Shown: positions 1-10,690 of the stretch, piece after piece
Layout of the letters: the number at the start of each line of letters is the position of its first letter
Numbering within the stretch: the stretch's first letter is position 1
Assembly: GCA_950295325.1 (NCBI GenBank)
Contig: OX485807.1
Span: 558,501 to 622,500 of the forward strand
Direction of reading: 5' to 3'
Length of the DNA: 64,000 nt
Source of the DNA: Polytrichum commune
Taxonomy: Eukaryota > Streptophyta > Polytrichopsida > Polytrichales > Polytrichaceae
Notes under the pieces: model-generated
Told to the model about the DNA's origin: nothing
Databases searched by the model: none
The model's input: only the letters and a program-made list of their open reading frames with translations
Program-made: the position numbers and the translations under genes

Positions 1-627
1 GTTGCATTAGCAAATCTAGAATGAAGCATCAGCAAAAATCAGATCTTCCCTTAGATAGTTATGGTTATTGGAAGTGCATGTCTGTTGATTCCTTAACTGA
101 ATACATAGGTCCTCCCAATTGTGTTCATTATGAGTGTGGATCAGTTAATCAAATTTGAAGATAATAGTCAAATCTCTTTTAGACATGTGTCATTATGGTG
201 TGTGTTCATTGATCCGCATCTAACAACACACCAACCAAATATTGTGTCCAATAAAGAAAAGCAACTGAATAACACCCACATACCTTATACATATGTATAA
301 GTTCACTACACTGTACCATGGACATAACTAACATTCAATTTTCGATATCCCTTGCAGTCTAATCCTATATTGTAAACCCAAATCGGATCAGGATGATGTA
401 GTTCTTTGTACTAAAAATCTCCAAATGTGTGTCATAGACTGATTGAAGTGGAAGAGTTGATGATTGGGTAATAGTATCAAGGAAATGGTGATTAGAGTCT
501 CGGAACAGGGTTTAAACAATTATCTTACATCAATGCATGTCAAGTCCCACTAAGAATAAAAAGAATACGAGTAGAAAGAATACGAGTAGACTCACACAAA
601 CCTGTCAAATATGAATTGGGACACACT
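1..627. other. 3' flank of the prolyl 4-hydroxylase gene
   Basis: No coding similarity or RNA gene is visible. The part nearest position 627 is presumably the 3' UTR of the minus-strand gene. I could not place a poly(A) signal with confidence. Positions 1-500 are AT-rich anonymous sequence. Confidence 0.5.
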
Positions 628-3392
628 TTATGGCACTGTATACTTGTCAACATGCAACCACTTCGTGGCTGACCACTTGGTGCCTTTGATGACAGGACAG
701 CCACCTGCACGGCCAAAACATACCAAAAAGGTATCATTATATTGAAGTTCACAACCTCAAAAACAGTACCTTGCATGTAAGACAAGATCAAATATTGCAA
801 AACTTAAGCTGAACTGCCAGAAGTTGATCTGATGGCCCACCATGCAAGCTTGTTGAATCCAGTGTTGCATCAGGCTTCATGCTCCAGAAAAGCAATGCAT
901 CACCCATACGTGGCCGCACTGAAAGGCCCTTTTGAGCACACTCAGATAACTCATCCCAGTGGGGCACTTCAGAGCTATTGACTCTGGATGCTGGGAATAC
1001 AGTTTCCCCGCCTTGTTCTACATCAGTACTGCCCACCACAAGCCCACCATAATTTGGTTCAAATATTGGCTTACAACTGAATTGCAGGGGTAATGCAAAA
1101 ATTGAAGGAGTATCATGAAGAATACAAGTACAAAGGCATTGGTCTACCACATAGAAGCAAGGTGGGGATAGCTTTGCACACGTGGCCAGATGGAATGAAC
1201 ATGTGTCATACGTAGCACAATACAAGAAACTTGGGGATAGAGGGGATCACCTACAGGTACATAAGTACAGTTGCAATTCGCTGACCACCATTCTTTGTGT
1301 TGTAAATGTCATGAAAGTAGTCATAGTGAGGCTCGTACTTTTCACCCACTTTGTACTGCAAGACTTGCAACCCCTCACCTTGCTCTGCACAGGATGAGTG
1401 GATATACTGAAAATGTGCAGGATTAAGAACAGTTTGAAAGAAGGCACAAACAAAGACCGTTTGCAGGGCAGCATGACTCATGACCACCAGTCAATCTAAT
1501 TGCTGGATGCTGTGCTAATATTTCTCAAATCACTTGCAGTATAATAATGATTTGGTGAGGACATACCCAGAGGAATGAAAGTAAAGTCTGCAATCCGTTG
1601 TTCAATTCCGGAAATCACCTTGTCTTGACCTCGGCTCAAGAATGTTCCTGAGCTTGTACGTACTCTGCATTCCGACAAAACAACAATTCATCAACCCACT
1701 GCCCGTTCAATGAATGATGTGAAAAAACTATTGACACCGGAAAAAAATCAGGACTCTGCGCAGTCACAATACCAAAACTCTGCAAATTTCTACAATTGAT
1801 ACAAATTCATCTGATGCAGTTCAACACATCAGAAAGCAGCACCTGTACTTCTGAAGTCATTGAAAAGGAACTTTGATACATATGGAGTGGACTGCTGAGA
1901 AAATAATTAAGAGTAATTAGACAGACCTGCTGTCTTTACTTTTCCCTGTTGCACTGTCCACTACTGTAGACTTCACCATGGTTGGCTTGGCCAGTTGTAT
2001 CAAATGGTTACACTCCTCTTGTGTCTGCACCTCATTCAGAATCTCAAATTAGTAAAAGACGTTGCATCAACTAAATTGAAACCTCACATCTATGCATGTC
2101 TGGATTCTGAATAGATCTAAGGACATTCAACCAAAAACGTGTATGGCAAACTTGAAATCGAACAGAAATCTGAAGTCTGGAAATACTAAAGGCTCACATG
2201 TACATAGATTAGGAAGACCACTTACCAACATGTGGTGATAAAGGAAGGCTCTTGGCTCCCATGACAGGACTTCAACCCAGGGCTTGGTAACATTGTCGTT
2301 CCTATGCCTGGAATTGGAAACCAACTCTTAGAGTGCAATCACATAGAGAAGCTGCAGAATGCATCCTTCAACAGATATCCAAAATATTGACACGGTTCAC
2401 ATCAACATACGAAATATAAACTCATTCACGTGACAAGGCTCCTTCAGCTAAACCATCAGGAACAGTGTTTCATAATCTTGTAGGGTGGGTGCAGAGTCAT
2501 AGTCAGGCATATGTTCCTTACAGAAACAGCAAGAAATCAGCCCCTAACATATGAGGTAGCCATTTTAACCACATTTGTTTTTACAACGAAAGGTGCCCAC
2601 TCCTAACACACAAAATTTTATGAATTTCCCTAGACCCTATCCTAGAATTGGTAAAACACACTTAAATAGTGTGTCAACATCAGGAAGGCTGAGTCGAACA
2701 AGTGGGGTGCATTTCTTCCGAGGTTCAGAATTTGCAATGCGAAAGGTTTGTCTGTCTGCCCAAGGGATTTCTGGCATGAAGGTGGAGATAGGACAAAATG
2801 GGAACACATGTCCTGTAGGAAGGAGGAGGAGATTGCATGAATTCCCCAAAACCCTATGCTGGATCTTGCAGGACACACTTCAATAGTGTGACAACCATCA
2901 GGAGGAAAGAATCAGCAAATTGTCCGATGTTCAGAACGATGCGAAACCCTGTTACTCGCCAACGCGAAACGTTCGTCTGTCCACCCAAAGGATTTCTGCC
3001 TTGAAAGGTGCAGATGGAACAAGAATGGGAGCACACATCCAATCTCCTCCAAGGCTTCTCATATTACCCTAGCAATTTCTGCCATGAAAGGTGCATACGG
3101 AACAAAAATGGGAGCATAGGATGTCAGAGGATTTTAAGATGTAATTTGTAAAGAGGGAGAAGAGTGAAGAAGGAAAGGGATGGAAAGCCCAATAAACCCA
3201 CCAGTGCTGATGCGATGGCAGCTTCAACTCCACAACGGCACCTGAAGTATCGTCCTCGAACCTCCGGGGCACCGCGGGCACGGCAACCAAGCCCAGGATG
3301 AGCATCAACAGCAGCACCAGCGACAGCAGAGCCATCACCAACAAGGCCGTCGTGCCAGCTCCCGCCCTCTGGCCCCGGCTCAACCTCGCCAT
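628..3392 (-). CDS. P4H: Prolyl 4-hydroxylase, type II membrane protein (7 exons, 287 aa)
   Basis: A 2-oxoglutarate/Fe(II) dioxygenase that hydroxylates peptidyl proline in plant cell-wall glycoproteins (extensins, arabinogalactan proteins) in the ER/Golgi (family knowledge). Exons on the minus strand, from my splice reading: 3392-3202, 2307-2226, 2024-1927, 1664-1567, 1384-1255, 1028-841 and 704-628. All introns are GT-AG and phases join without a break to a TAA at 630-628. Start MARLSRGQ is followed by a signal anchor at about residues 15-40. Iron ligands are in EPHYDYF (H176, D178) and SLHGG (H262), and the 2-oxoglutarate Lys is in GTKWSATKW (about K272). RVRTSSGTFL and NTKNGGQR are family hallmarks. 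There is no C-terminal ShKT domain. Length matches the usual 280-300 aa. It looks intact. Exact exon borders need cDNA. Confidence 0.95.
2580..3121. repeat. Degenerate tandem repeat in P4H intron 1 (about 217-bp unit)
   Basis: Two long copies start near 2619 (TGAATTTCCC...ACCCTATCC) and 2836 (TGAATTCCCC...ACCCTATGC). Both continue through AACACACTT..AATAGTGTG, CATCAGGA and GATTTCTG. A third, partial copy at about 3073-3121 repeats TTTCTGCCATGAAAGGTGCA, and a possible trace lies at 2580. The repeat fills much of the 894-bp intron. Confidence 0.7.
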
Positions 3393-4069
3393 TGCTTGCT
3401 AACCCTCGTCGTAAGAATTCCAAATTTTAAAACCCTCAACCCTCACAGGAGCACCTTCGAATCCAAAGTCCACACCCTTCAATCAATCGCCACCCCTGTT
3501 TGTTAATCGCAGGAAGAGGCCTACAACATCCTCCCCGTCGTCACATCTCTGGCTCCGGTGTTGGGAATTTCTGGGAGTGACTTAACCCAACAATCGCTTC
3601 AGAGAATCTGCCCCCAAGGGATTCCAAAAATGCTTGGCGCCACCCTTGGATCTACCTTCCAGTGATGCTACCGACACCCCAGAAGCTGACCCTTCAAATT
3701 TGAGCGTGAGATTTGTGAGAGGCTTTGTGCACCTGCGATCGACTATTGGAAGCGGTCTGGATCTACATGGCCATCGTGCTTCGATGGCGGCAAACGCGAT
3801 GAGGACTACGCATGCTTACTTAGATGATGGAATGATCCTTGCTCTTCAACTCTATCTCTCTGTGTGTATCTCTGTGGTTCTGTGCGGGAAAACCGCCGGT
3901 CAAGGACGATGAAATTAGAGTGCAATGAGGGTTTGTTTGGCGATGGCGATGGCAGGATTGGAGGTCAAAGTTGTAAGTTTCCCACAAGGTGGGAAACACA
4001 AAACAACAGCAATGAAACTGACCCACCACTCTCGGATGAGGGGGAGCCAAGCTACTTCCCCGCACGAGG
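3393..4069. other. Region upstream of P4H, GC-richer, no recognised gene
   Basis: This holds the presumed 5' UTR and promoter of the minus-strand P4H gene. Several 70-105-codon open frames exist in both orientations, but none shows a recognisable domain and they overlap one another. No TATA box or other element can be assigned with confidence. Confidence 0.4.
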
Positions 4070-6150
4070 GGACTGGTAACCGGGACCATGGCACTCAAGG
4101 GTATCAACGGATAACACGTGAGGTGACGGCGCTTGTGCACTCGTGGTGAATGACGACCGGCCTTTCATAGCCCAGCAGCTGTGGCGGGTATATCAGGGTA
4201 ACACATGAGGAGCCTACCCTGTGGACTCCAGGTCCTTGGTACCCGGATTTCGAAACACCTTAGTCAAACCGGGTATGTTAAGGTGCTGGAGTTTGTGGAG
4301 CAAGGGTGCTGCTACACTAAATGTGATATTTAGTATCACCAATTCTAATTGTCTTGCTCAATACTAATTGTAAACCAAGGTATAGTGTCACCAACACTAA
4401 ATCTTAATCCAACACTATTTGTCATACCTTGTCAATTTCCAGAGGGATATGATAGATGTATAGTGTTGCAATTACTATCACTTATGAAGTGATTTTTCAT
4501 CCAAATCTCAATCATCCATGACAATATTTCAACACGAGTTGTTGACAAGAGAAGGTAGGGTTTTGGCCAACAGATGAACTCCTTTATAATCCATGACAGT
4601 ATTTGTTGACTTGTTCATGAAAAGTGTCTTCTGAAAAAATAACACAGTGACATATAATACCATATGACACTAAATATCATATTTAGCGTGGGAACCGGCA
4701 TATGAAGAGCTGTCAGGGTATAGACGGGCATCTCAGGGTATCAAGTTGCACGAGATTGGTAGCCGGCTCTCAGGTATTCACAGATATGCACAGGTACTCT
4801 TGAAGTGCTGGAGGTTGTGGAGGAAGGGACCTTGGTAACGACCATTTGAAAGCTCTCTGGGTATTTTATAGTATTGAGTTCGGATCACATTTTTTTGATA
4901 CTTCTTGGAATATATAATGAAATTTTACATTGTTTAAATCGATAGTGTATGGGTTGTTAACGATAAATTTTATTTTGATGTCATTCAGGTTTGTATGGAA
5001 TGCAAGAACCTTTGTATATAGGTAAAATCATCTTAGTATTAATATGGTATTAGGATGGTATTGATTCAAATAGGAACGTGTGTGTAGAAGGATTCTCTCG
5101 TTTTGTGATATCCATCAAGTATCGATGTTTGATTGACATTACAATTTTCATACCATATGCGTAGGTTATTAATACCATTATTAATGTTGTGTTTTGATAT
5201 CATGCATTCACCTATATACCAGCCCTAACAATGGTATTCATGGGTCTCAACACATGACATGCAAAAGGTTATTGACAAATGGAACATCGTGAATGGTCAA
5301 TAGACAAATTTCTAAGGGATTGGTGGGTATCAATGGATCACGTGTGATTTGTTGAAGCTTTTGTGGACAACCTTAAACTATTTGTAGGGCTAGATTTTGG
5401 GTACCAATGGACAACACATTAGGAGTTAGAGTTTGTGGATCCATGGTGCTTGGTAACATGTGTGATCATGCGATAGGGTACTAACATATATCTAAGGGCA
5501 ACATGTGTGGTATGGAGCTTGTGCACAAAGAAAACATGGTGACCAATATTTGACAACTTCATATGAGTATTTACTGGCATCGACATGTAACACACAAGGT
5601 ACTAGAGGTTATGAACGCATGGAGCATGATGATTGGCATCTCATGACTTCCAAGGTATTGACGGGTGTTTGTAGGTAATACGTGCAATGATGGAGCTCTT
5701 GGACTAGCCGACCTTGATATTTGGCATATGACTTCTTTTGTGGACTCTACGAGTATCATCATATGACACATAAGGTGTTGGAGATTGTGGACTGAGGGTA
5801 GTTGGTAACCGGCATTCAATGTCTCTTTTGAGTATGGATGCATATCTAAGGGTAACACTTGAGCTAGATTTTGTATACCAAAGGAGGTTGGTAGTCGAAG
5901 TTTAATGTCTCTCTAGTATTTGCATGTTGCGACATGTACTACACAAGGTGCAAAAAATTATAGACAAATGGAACATGGTGACCACCATTTGACGATTTCC
6001 ACGGCATTGGTGATTTAATTGGGTAGCACATGAATGTTGGAGGTTATGGATGGGTCAACCTTGCTACTTGTCATTTGACTAGTTTTGGGGACCTACAGTG
6101 TGATCATGCTACACGTGAGGTACATGAGTAGTGGACATGTTGAGCTTCAT
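4070..6150. repeat. Highly decayed tandem array, unit roughly 100-130 bp
   Basis: The same ordered motifs recur about every 100-130 bp: GGTAACCGGCATT, CTCTxxGGGTATT, GGGTAACACATGAGG, GGTGCTGGAGxTTGTGGA, then CTTGGTAAC. Clear units lie near 4071-4310, 4688-4860, 5350-5460, 5480-5560, 5690-5820 and 5930-6080. Copies have drifted far, with indels, so unit length and borders are approximate. The part left of 4310 is GC-richer and better preserved. An inverted-repeat element at 4314-4689 splits one unit. Confidence 0.6.
4314..4689. mobile_element. Short non-autonomous inverted-repeat element (MITE-like, 376 bp)
   Basis: The ends are imperfect inverted repeats. Left 4314-4338 and the reverse complement of right 4665-4689 match at 22 of 25 positions around the core CTAAATxTGATATTTAG. 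The core is itself nearly palindromic. The interior is AT-rich and non-coding. It interrupts a unit of the surrounding tandem array: GTGCTGGAG..CAAGGGTGCT on the left and GGAACCGGCAT on the right. I could not see a target-site duplication, so the superfamily is open. Confidence 0.55.
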
Positions 6151-6761
6151 AACCACCTTTGAAGTGGAGAACTCCTTGTGTTTTGCCCATTCTATGACAA
6201 GTGGGACATAACATATCTTTGGGATTTTTTACCATTCAACTCAATATGTGAGTAGCGCATCCATTATAAAACAAAAAGGATAAGCATACCTTGTGCATTA
6301 ATCTATGCAATGTCAATATGCTACAAATATAATTTTAGGTGTGTGGATATAACTTTTTTTTGGCTTTGTGTGAAGTTAAAAAGATATTTGATTGTTTTGA
6401 TAGACTTTGTATGTGTAGAAGCAAGTAGAGGAGTAGGAGAGTCAGGAGGAAGCCAACCAACGTAACAAACCTCTATTTACCACACATTATATCTCAAAGT
6501 TTGTTTATTTGTTGGTACTTATTAGTCTCCAACATGAATTTGGTTGTTGAAGTTAGTAGGAGGAATCGGATGCATTTTGTAAGGTTTATAAATCATGTTG
6601 TGATGATGGTCAATCAATGTTGGAGTAGGATGTAGGTCAGAAATAGAAGAACTCCAGTCCCCTTTAGGGGGCCGGAGTGAATAAAGTGTATGTTCGTAGA
6701 ACACCCTTGGCCATACCCCAGGGTAATGGCGTTGGGTGTAATATTACTTCACCCTTTGCAG
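6151..6761. other. AT-rich spacer before the Ty3 element
   Basis: No gene is recognised. The last five bases, TGCAG at 6757-6761, are the left copy of the Ty3 target-site duplication. Confidence 0.5.
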
Positions 6762-7735
6762 TGTCGCGCACCTCTCCATGAGGAGTGCCCGAAACACCAT
6801 GGGCACAAGGGGGACCCCGGAGTGACACCCGGGACTTGTGGCGCCGTTGGTGAGAGGGCCCAAGTGATCCTAGTGTGGGTGAGGGCCCCGGGCGTTGGGA
6901 ACGCCTCCCACCCACAAAGACTAGGAGGCATGAGGGTGAGGCCATGAGCTATGCGTAGCTCATGGCGTGGTGATTCTAGAATGCTCAAGATCACCTCAAT
7001 CGGAGGTGTGAGCTAGGAGTTATGGCCATTTGAGTGGGGTGCTGTCCCGGGACAGCGCCCTGGTACAGCAGTGCCTGGGAGTGATTCCCGGGACTGCCAA
7101 GGTTCAAACAGGCATAACTTCCTCAAGACTTGCCCGAATGGGGCAGGCAATGAGTCCATCGGCATCTACGTGAAGCGTAGATGAGGATGGAGTGGTTGGT
7201 TGTTATGATCAGACATCATACAAGGAAGTTATGATGGTCTGAAGCTGCTAGGGGGGTTCTAGGCCCAGCAGCTAAGGGAAAATGTCCACTTGGCCCCAAC
7301 TCTTGGTAGAGAGACAAGAGGTTGGTTGGCGGTGGGGTAGGGGCTCCGTGTAGAGTCCTAGAGGCTTATATGGGTGAGGTGGTGTGGCCTCACCCACCCG
7401 AGGCCGAACGGCACGGCCTCCATGGGCATTGGCCCATTGTGAGGCCATAGTTGCCTAGTATGGTTCGGGTTGTTGTAGTGTTGCTCCGGCAATGCGATGA
7501 TCAACATAGGATTGGACTTCCATGGATGGAAGTCCACATTGGGGAAATGGGTTACCGATTAAGGGGTGAGTCCCGAAAGCAAAGTAGGAGGGTTGGTTCC
7601 CTCCTATGAACTATTGGTCCGGGGTAAGAGGAGCTATCCATTAGCATGGCGGAATGCGAAGGGTTAGCGACGCGTAACCTTTGCTAGAATTGAAAATTGG
7701 CAAGATTATTAAGGGACCTAGCAAGGGTTGCGACA
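6762..7735 (+). repeat. 5' LTR of the Ty3 element (974 bp)
   Basis: TGTCGC...GCGACA, with the same length as the 3' LTR. By eye I found no difference between the two. Hairpin-forming stretches: 6941-6966 (11-bp stem, TGCG loop), 7041-7056 (16-bp palindrome GCTGTCCCGGGACAGC), 7163-7183 (8-bp stem) and 7514-7535 (10-bp stem). The promoter within U3 cannot be placed reliably. Confidence 0.95.
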
Positions 7736-7737
7736 CT

Positions 7738-7749
7738 TGGTATCAGAGC
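7738..7749 (+). other. Primer-binding site, initiator Met tRNA type
   Basis: TGGTATCAGAGC starts 2 bp after the 5' LTR. It is complementary to the 3' end of plant initiator methionine tRNA, the standard primer for many plant LTR retrotransposons. Confidence 0.9.
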
Positions 7750-7786
7750 AGGGTTCCAATATTTGAGCTAGCACTTTGAGGGAGAC

Positions 7787-8640
7787 ATGGCTATCAAACC
7801 TGAGGGTTATTATGGTGAGCCGGGGTTTCCAAAAGGTTGTGAGGTTCAAATTGGAACAAAGATCATGTGTAAATGGAATTTGACCATACCATTAGTTCTC
7901 ATGACAATGGTGGGCATGATGGTGGATTCAGTAAGGAAAATGGTGGAGTCCTTTGAAAGGGCTCCCGCACACCTCAAAAAAATATTTGGGGCCTAGAATA
8001 CCGAATGCACCCAAAACCTTGGAGGGCATTAATGTTGGATTGAAATTCCAATTCGAAATGCTTAGAAGGTGGTGATGTTGAAATGAACTTGGGGCACATG
8101 AGGCACGCGGGGTCTCTTAAGGTGTATATGTGCGAATTTCACACCCAAATGAATGGTACATCTAGGATGGACGAGCTTTCTAAAAAATGCATCGTTTTAG
8201 GTGGGTTTCAAAAGCGGGTAGTGAAAACCATGTTCAGGACCCCAAAGCTTCTTGAGGACGTAGTGCGAATCATAAAGATTTGAAGAGCATTGAAGCCGAT
8301 GGTCCTAAGAAGAAGTTGGGCGGCACATCACCACAAAGTGGGTTTAGCCGAAAGAGGTCCCAAGGAAATGAGTGCAAGTAGTTTGGCCCATTATACCAAG
8401 GCAAATCATGCTAGCTCGTGCCGCGGACGGAATGTGAGAAGGTGGCTTGGTGGTACCAAGCTAGATCATATTTGTGCCACGGACGGAGTGTTAAAAGTTG
8501 GCCTTGCGGACCAAGCCAAACTCATGGTGTTGCCGAGGACCGAATGTAAGACGATGGCATTGTGGCCAAGGCTAGTAGCCTTTAGCCAAGGCCAAGTCTT
8601 TTGTACCTTGAGGCTCAAATGAATGGGAGAAATGTCTCAT
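7787..8640 (+). pseudogene. Ty3 gag remnant
   Basis: The first ATG after the primer site opens a 69-codon frame at 7787-7996. The next usable frame, 8083-8283, contains LGHMRHAGSLKVYMCEFHTQM, which fits the plant Ty3 gag pattern (LRxTGSxxxYxxEFxxLM). From 8290 on the reading is broken. A possible zinc-knuckle part near 8370-8530 is too decayed to support. Several stops and frameshifts separate the pieces. Confidence 0.7.
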
Positions 8641-8689
8641 GGGTTGACAAAGAGGCAAGCCATTTCTTCTTGAGCCCAAAACTCACAAG

Positions 8690-9410
8690 GGAGTTGGGGC
8701 TTGCCGATTGATAGAGCGGGTAAGTCCACCAAGGTGCGGTTTGGAAAGGGCGAATCGCATGAGACAAAGGAGGCCGCGATGCATGTAACCTTTCAATGTG
8801 GGACATTGGATTTTTGTCAAAATTTCTCATCATGTGAAATAGATGAAATGCATGTCATTGTGAAGGCCGCCTTCTTTGAAACTCACATGATAGATGTGAG
8901 GTGCAAGCCGGTGTGCTTGCGGTGCATTATGATGTGTCATAATGGCAAAGAATTGAAGTTCAAATTAACAATGACTCCTATGGTAGGAGGACCTAAGTTG
9001 AATTTGGTCTTAATGGACCGAATAAAAAAAAAAACAAAACATAATAGTCGTGGTTCAATTGGAGCAACTCCAAGGAACGTATGGGGAGGCTAGGAAAGAT
9101 GGGCCTCCCCCAAACAACATTGGTGTGATGTTGGTGAAATACAAGGATGTATTCACCAATGTGTTGCCCAAAAAAAAATTACCGCCAAGAAGTGAAAAAT
9201 CACTTTGCTCAACGAGAGATTGAGCTCTTGAGGTATGTGGTGATAAATGAAGTTGGTGGACGAACATGAAGAATGTCAAGGCAATCCAAAAGGAGAATTG
9301 GCCCTTGATTCAAAAGGGCTTAGGTCATTTGTTGGCCTAGCCAATTAGTACCACAACTTCATTCGAGAGTTTTCTAAGGTTGCTAGGACCTTATTCAACT
9401 TATTGAGGAA
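8690..9410 (+). pseudogene. Ty3 protease and reverse transcriptase remnant, RT core missing
   Basis: The open stretch 8701-9093 sits where the aspartic protease should be, but I see no DTG/DSG active site. At about 9105-9195 the reading PPNNIGVMLVKYKDVFTNVL..LPPR matches the start of plant Ty3 RT (EFKDVxPxxLPxxLPPR). Within about 100 bp the sequence jumps to KAIQ..WP..GLRSFVGLAN, which belongs to the end of RT. The whole catalytic palm including YxDD is therefore deleted. This is inferred from comparison with the family layout. Confidence 0.75.
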
Positions 9411-10310
9411 AATGGCTATCCCAAGAGTGGGATGAGCCTTGTCACCAAGCCTTTGGGGGGCTCAAAAACAAGTTCTCTTCGCCGCCCGTGCTTAAGTTCG
9501 CGGACTTTGACAAACCTTTTGAGGTGCATACGGGGGCGAGTGACTTTAGCATTGGCGGATGTTGAGGCAAAATGGATGGCCATTGCATATAAGAGCATGA
9601 ATCTCGATGGTTGTCCGACCTTGTCCAACTTATGCAAGAAATGGCTATCCCAAAAGTGGGACGAGCTTTGCCACCAAGTCTTTAAGGAGCTTAAGACCAA
9701 GTTTTCTTCGCCGCCCGTGCTCAAGTTTGCGAAATTTGACAAACCTTTTGAGGTGCATACGGGGGCGAGTAACTTTACCATTGGCGGATGTTGATCCAAG
9801 ATGGATGCCCATTGCATATGGGAGCATTAAGCTTAAAGGTTGTCAAACCTTGTGCGACTTGTGAAAGAAATGGCTATCCCAAGAGTGGGATGAGCCTTGC
9901 CACCAAGTCTTTGAGAAGCTTAAGAGCAAGTTCTCTTCGCCGCCCGTGCTCAAGTTCGCGGAGTTTGACAAACCTTTTGAGGTGCATACGGGGGCGAGTG
10001 ACTTTACCATTGGCGGATGTTGAGGCAAGATGGATGGCCATGGCATATGAGAGCATGAAGCTCGATGGTTGTCCCACCTTGTGCGACTTGTGGAAGAAAT
10101 GGCTATCCCAAGAGTGGGATGATGTTTGTCACGAGTCTTTGGGGAGCTTAACACCAAGTTCTCTTCGCCGCCCGTGCTCAAGTTCGCGGAGTTTGACAAA
10201 CCTTTCGAGGTGCATACGGGGGTGAGTGCCTTTGCCAATGGTGGATTATGTGTAAGATGGATGGCCATTGCATATGGGAGCATAAAGCTCGATGGTTGTC
10301 AAAGAAGACA
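9411..10310 (+). repeat. Four tandem copies of a 229-230-bp RT/RNase H junction segment
   Basis: Copies begin with AATGGCTATCCCA at 9411, 9640, 9869 and 10099. Each encodes W.EW..CHQxF..L..KFSSPPVLKF, FDKPFEVHTGAS and IGG, the boundary between RT and RNase H in plant Ty3 pol. The copies are very similar to one another. Because 229 is not a multiple of three, each copy lies in a different frame from its neighbour, so no continuous protein can result. Intact relatives carry this segment once. Confidence 0.92.
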
Positions 10311-10690
10311 ACCAACTCATGACAAAGAACTTCTTTGCCGTAGTGCATTGCTTGAAGATGTGGCGACATTATATGGGGTCGCACAAAGCAAAGGTCTACA
10401 TGGACAATGTGTCCTAAAAGTATTTTGACATACAAGCGTAAGTGAACGCCAAGTCATTGCGGTGGCATGATAGTTTGGCGCTTATGAAGGTGGATTTGAT
10501 CCACAAACCGGACCGTGGAAATGTGGTGCCGGATGCGCGAAGTAGACCGGAAGAGTTCCAAGCAATGAGAACCATCCAAACCTTGTGGCTAATGTGTGCC
10601 GGCAAAGGAAACTTGTGAGGCAAGATACGGGAGGGGTAAATTAACTACCCCAAAGCACAAAAGCTTTTAGGTGAGCTTCGCAAGAGCAAG
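10311..10690 (+). pseudogene. Ty3 RNase H remnant
   Basis: The reading QRRQPTHDKELLC at about 10299-10337 corresponds to the conserved RRYxxHEKE segment of Ty3 RNase H. It is followed by a decayed KTDN-like and DxxxxPGxxNxxADALSR-like region (GNVVPDARSRPEE in one frame at about 10519-10557). Stops at 10428 and later break the frame. Confidence 0.65.

Noticed and set aside
3634-4149. Several 70-105-codon frames upstream of P4H on both strands
   Set aside because: They overlap each other and show no conserved motif; GC-rich DNA near a promoter readily gives such frames.
6734-6754. TAATATTAC in a loop flanked by GGGTG and CACCC, like a geminivirus replication origin
   Set aside because: The stem is only 5 bp, no iterons or Rep-like gene are present, and the nonamer is AT-rich enough to occur by chance.
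6664-6994. Overlapping 80-90-codon frames on both strands, repeated at 12638-13154
   Set aside because: They lie inside the Ty3 LTRs, are identical only because the LTRs are, and code for nothing recognisable.
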